DNA of 48,637 nt from Microbacterium sp. GTDB lineage: Bacteria > Actinomycetota > Actinomycetes > Actinomycetales > Microbacteriaceae. The DNA is taken from NCBI GenBank assembly GCA_031277885.1, contig JAITLM010000205.1:1-48637 (forward strand), in the 5' to 3' direction. The number at the start of each line of letters is the position of its first letter. Position 1 is the first letter of the stretch. The notes below the pieces were generated by a model. The model was given only the letters and a program-made list of their open reading frames with translations, ran no database searches and had not been told where the DNA came from. Shown piece by piece: positions 47,387 to 48,637 of the stretch. Position numbers and translations under genes: made by a program.

Positions 47387-48637
47387 TCAGCGACGCTCGA
47401 AGAACCTCGTTGCAGCGCCCGCGGCGAGCAGCAGCACGCCGGAGACGAGCAGGAACGGGTCGTAGAACCCGGTCTGCGCGAGCGTGCCCTGCTTCGCGGT
47501 CGAGGTGGCGCGCAGGGTGCGTGCCGCCTGGTTCAGGCCGTGCGTGACCTGCGACACGAGCGGGATTCCGCCGTTGCCGGCGCCCGGTGCCGTTCCTCCG
47601 ATGCCGGTACCGGGCGTGCTGATTCCGGTGCCAGGGGTCCCCGGAGTCCCGGTTCCAGGAACGGTGGGCAGGCCGGGGAGCGAGCCGGAGATCCCACCGA
47701 TCAGGCCGCCGATCACGCCGGGAAGGGATCCGGAGGTCCCACCGATCAGGCCGGTCAGCGCCGCCGGAATAGTTCCGGTGACGCCGCCGACGAGGTCGCC
47801 GACGCTGCCGATGGGCAGGGACGGCAGACCCGGAAGGGCTCCGCCGTTGCCCGAAGTGCCGCCGGTTCCGGGCAGGCCCGGGATCGAGGGCAGGCCGGGG
47901 AGGGCGGGCAGACCGGGCAGGTTGCCGGTCAGACCGCCGAGGATGCCGCCGAGGTTCGGCAGACCCGGCAGCGAACCGCCGCTGCCGGGAGTGCCGCTGC
48001 CGGGGAGGCCGGGGGTGGTGGGCAGGCCCGGCAGGTTGCCGGTGATCCCGCCCAGGATCCCTCCGAGGTTCGGCAGGCCCGGCAGGCCCGGGATGGCTCC
48101 GCCGTTACCCGGGGTGCTGCCGGCGCCGGGAAGGCCCGGAACGGAGGGAAGACCCGGAAGCCCGCCGGTGATCCCGCCGAGGTTCGGCAGTGTCACGGAT
48201 GCGTGGGGTGCGGTGGTTCCGGTGGTCGGAACCGCTGCGTCGACGGAGACGTTCGTGGCGTCGGTGCCGATGCGATCCGTGGTGGACACGCCCTGGGGGC
48301 CGGCGGTCAGGTCCCAGACGTCCTTGACTCCGAGGACGTTCAGGTTCTTTCCGACGTTCAGCCCGTCAGGGGTGGCGCCGGCGTGAACAGTGCCGACCCC
48401 GGGAACGGGAACGGTGATCACACCAGGGGTGCCGCCGGTGCCGGGAAGGCCCGGAATCGAAGGAAGGCCCGGAATCGAAGGCGGGCCGGGGAGGGATCCG
48501 GTGGCCCCGCCGAGGGCGCCACCGAGGTTCGGCAGGCCCGGGAGGGTTCCGCCGTTGCCCGGGGTGCCGCCCGTTCCTGGGAGGCCCGGGATCGAGGGAA
48601 GGCCCGGAACGGAGGGAAGACCCGGAAGCCCGCCGGT
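47387..48637 (-). CDS. Pro/Gly-rich repeat surface protein with LAxTG sorting signal (5' partial)
   Basis: The minus frame is open to the right edge (417 codons), so the start lies outside; GTG at 48421 is internal. Tracts of PGLP, LGG and GTG repeats (NLGGILGGITGNLPGLP, LPGLPSIPGLPGTGG) flank a non-repeat block of about 80 residues with VGTVHAGATPDGLNVGKNLNVLGVKDVWDL. The C-terminus has LAQTG, a hydrophobic helix FLLVSGVLLLAAGAAT and FFERR, a class E sortase (LAxTG) anchor. It is probably a wall-attached fibrous or stalk protein. The near-identical repeats make its length prone to change. Confidence 0.82.
   Translation of the reverse strand, partial: TGGLPGLPSVPGLPSIPGLPGTGGTPGNGGTLPGLPNLGGALGGATGSLPGPPSIPGLPSIPGLPGTGGTPGVITVPVPGVGTVHAGATPDGLNVGKNLNVLGVKDVWDLTAGPQGVSTTDRIGTDATNVSVDAAVPTTGTTAPHASVTLPNLGGITGGLPGLPSVPGLPGAGSTPGNGGAIPGLPGLPNLGGILGGITGNLPGLPTTPGLPGSGTPGSGGSLPGLPNLGGILGGLTGNLPGLPALPGLPSIPGLPGTGGTSGNGGALPGLPSLPIGSVGDLVGGVTGTIPAALTGLIGGTSGSLPGVIGGLIGGISGSLPGLPTVPGTGTPGTPGTGISTPGTGIGGTAPGAGNGGIPLVSQVTHGLNQAARTLRATSTAKQGTLAQTGFYDPFLLVSGVLLLAAGAATRFFERR

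Noticed and set aside
1..48637. tRNA, rRNA, insertion sequences, prophage or integrase genes
   Set aside because: No cloverleaf, rRNA segment, transposase, integrase or phage protein was recognised on reading the window, so no mobile-element claim is made beyond the small repeats.

Overview
The window is high-GC DNA with dense, short-spaced genes, frequent ATGA/GTGA stop-start overlaps, many GTG starts, Tat-type and lipoprotein export signals, an ECF42-type sigma factor, an IdeR/DtxR-type iron box and a LAxTG-type cell-wall sorting signal. These traits point to an actinobacterium, most likely Microbacteriaceae (Microbacterium-like). This is inferred from style and family content; no rRNA or tRNA gene was seen. 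Both ends cut a gene: a Tat-exported protein at position 1 and a long Pro/Gly repeat surface protein at the right edge.

1-16 kb is a mosaic of small housekeeping and stress units. They are: two YCII-domain genes divergent from an HxlR regulator with a perfect half-site operator; DUF1801, DUF2461 and TfoX-N proteins; a DHFR-like reductase; a DyP-type peroxidase with DUF488; a DUF6194/Imm5-like pair plus a tiny 56-aa gene; a regulator with two MerR helix-turn-helix domains; an ECF42 sigma factor with its DGPF/YCII partner and a recognisable ECF42 promoter; a DUF4328 membrane protein; a NarL-type two-component system with a membrane protein; a MazE/MazF toxin-antitoxin pair behind a 32-bp palindrome; an S4 protein with a cupin.

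16-23.8 kb holds a GbsR/MarR-like regulator with an alpha/beta hydrolase, an AhpD-like gene bracketed by a repeated GC-rich hairpin element (three copies) and a 30-bp tandem repeat, a J-domain protein, a VOC protein, a TetR/MFS pair sharing a 24-bp perfect palindrome, and a ComB-type phosphatase.

23.9-38.7 kb is the most distinctive part: a sugar-utilisation locus held together by a LacI regulator and four copies of an ACAACGTTGT-type operator. It encodes a GH2 beta-mannosidase-like enzyme, a GH130-like propeller enzyme, a carbohydrate ABC importer (binding protein and two permeases, no ATPase), a Gfo/Idh/MocA oxidoreductase, a DhnA/LsrF-like aldolase, a single polypeptide fusing a PfkB kinase to a class I mannose-6-phosphate isomerase domain, a DUF4432 mutarotase-like protein, and a Tat-exported large enzyme of unknown specificity. 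Together they could import a (probably mannose-containing) glycoside, trim it, isomerise and phosphorylate the sugar and cleave it by aldol reaction.

38.7-48.6 kb holds a FadR-type GntR regulator divergent from a 949-aa FAD/Fe-S D-lactate-type dehydrogenase with a TNGT-N3-ACNA operator between them, a small membrane protein, a CHY zinc-finger protein, a four-gene iron-siderophore ABC importer behind an iron box, and the partial Pro/Gly repeat wall-anchored protein.
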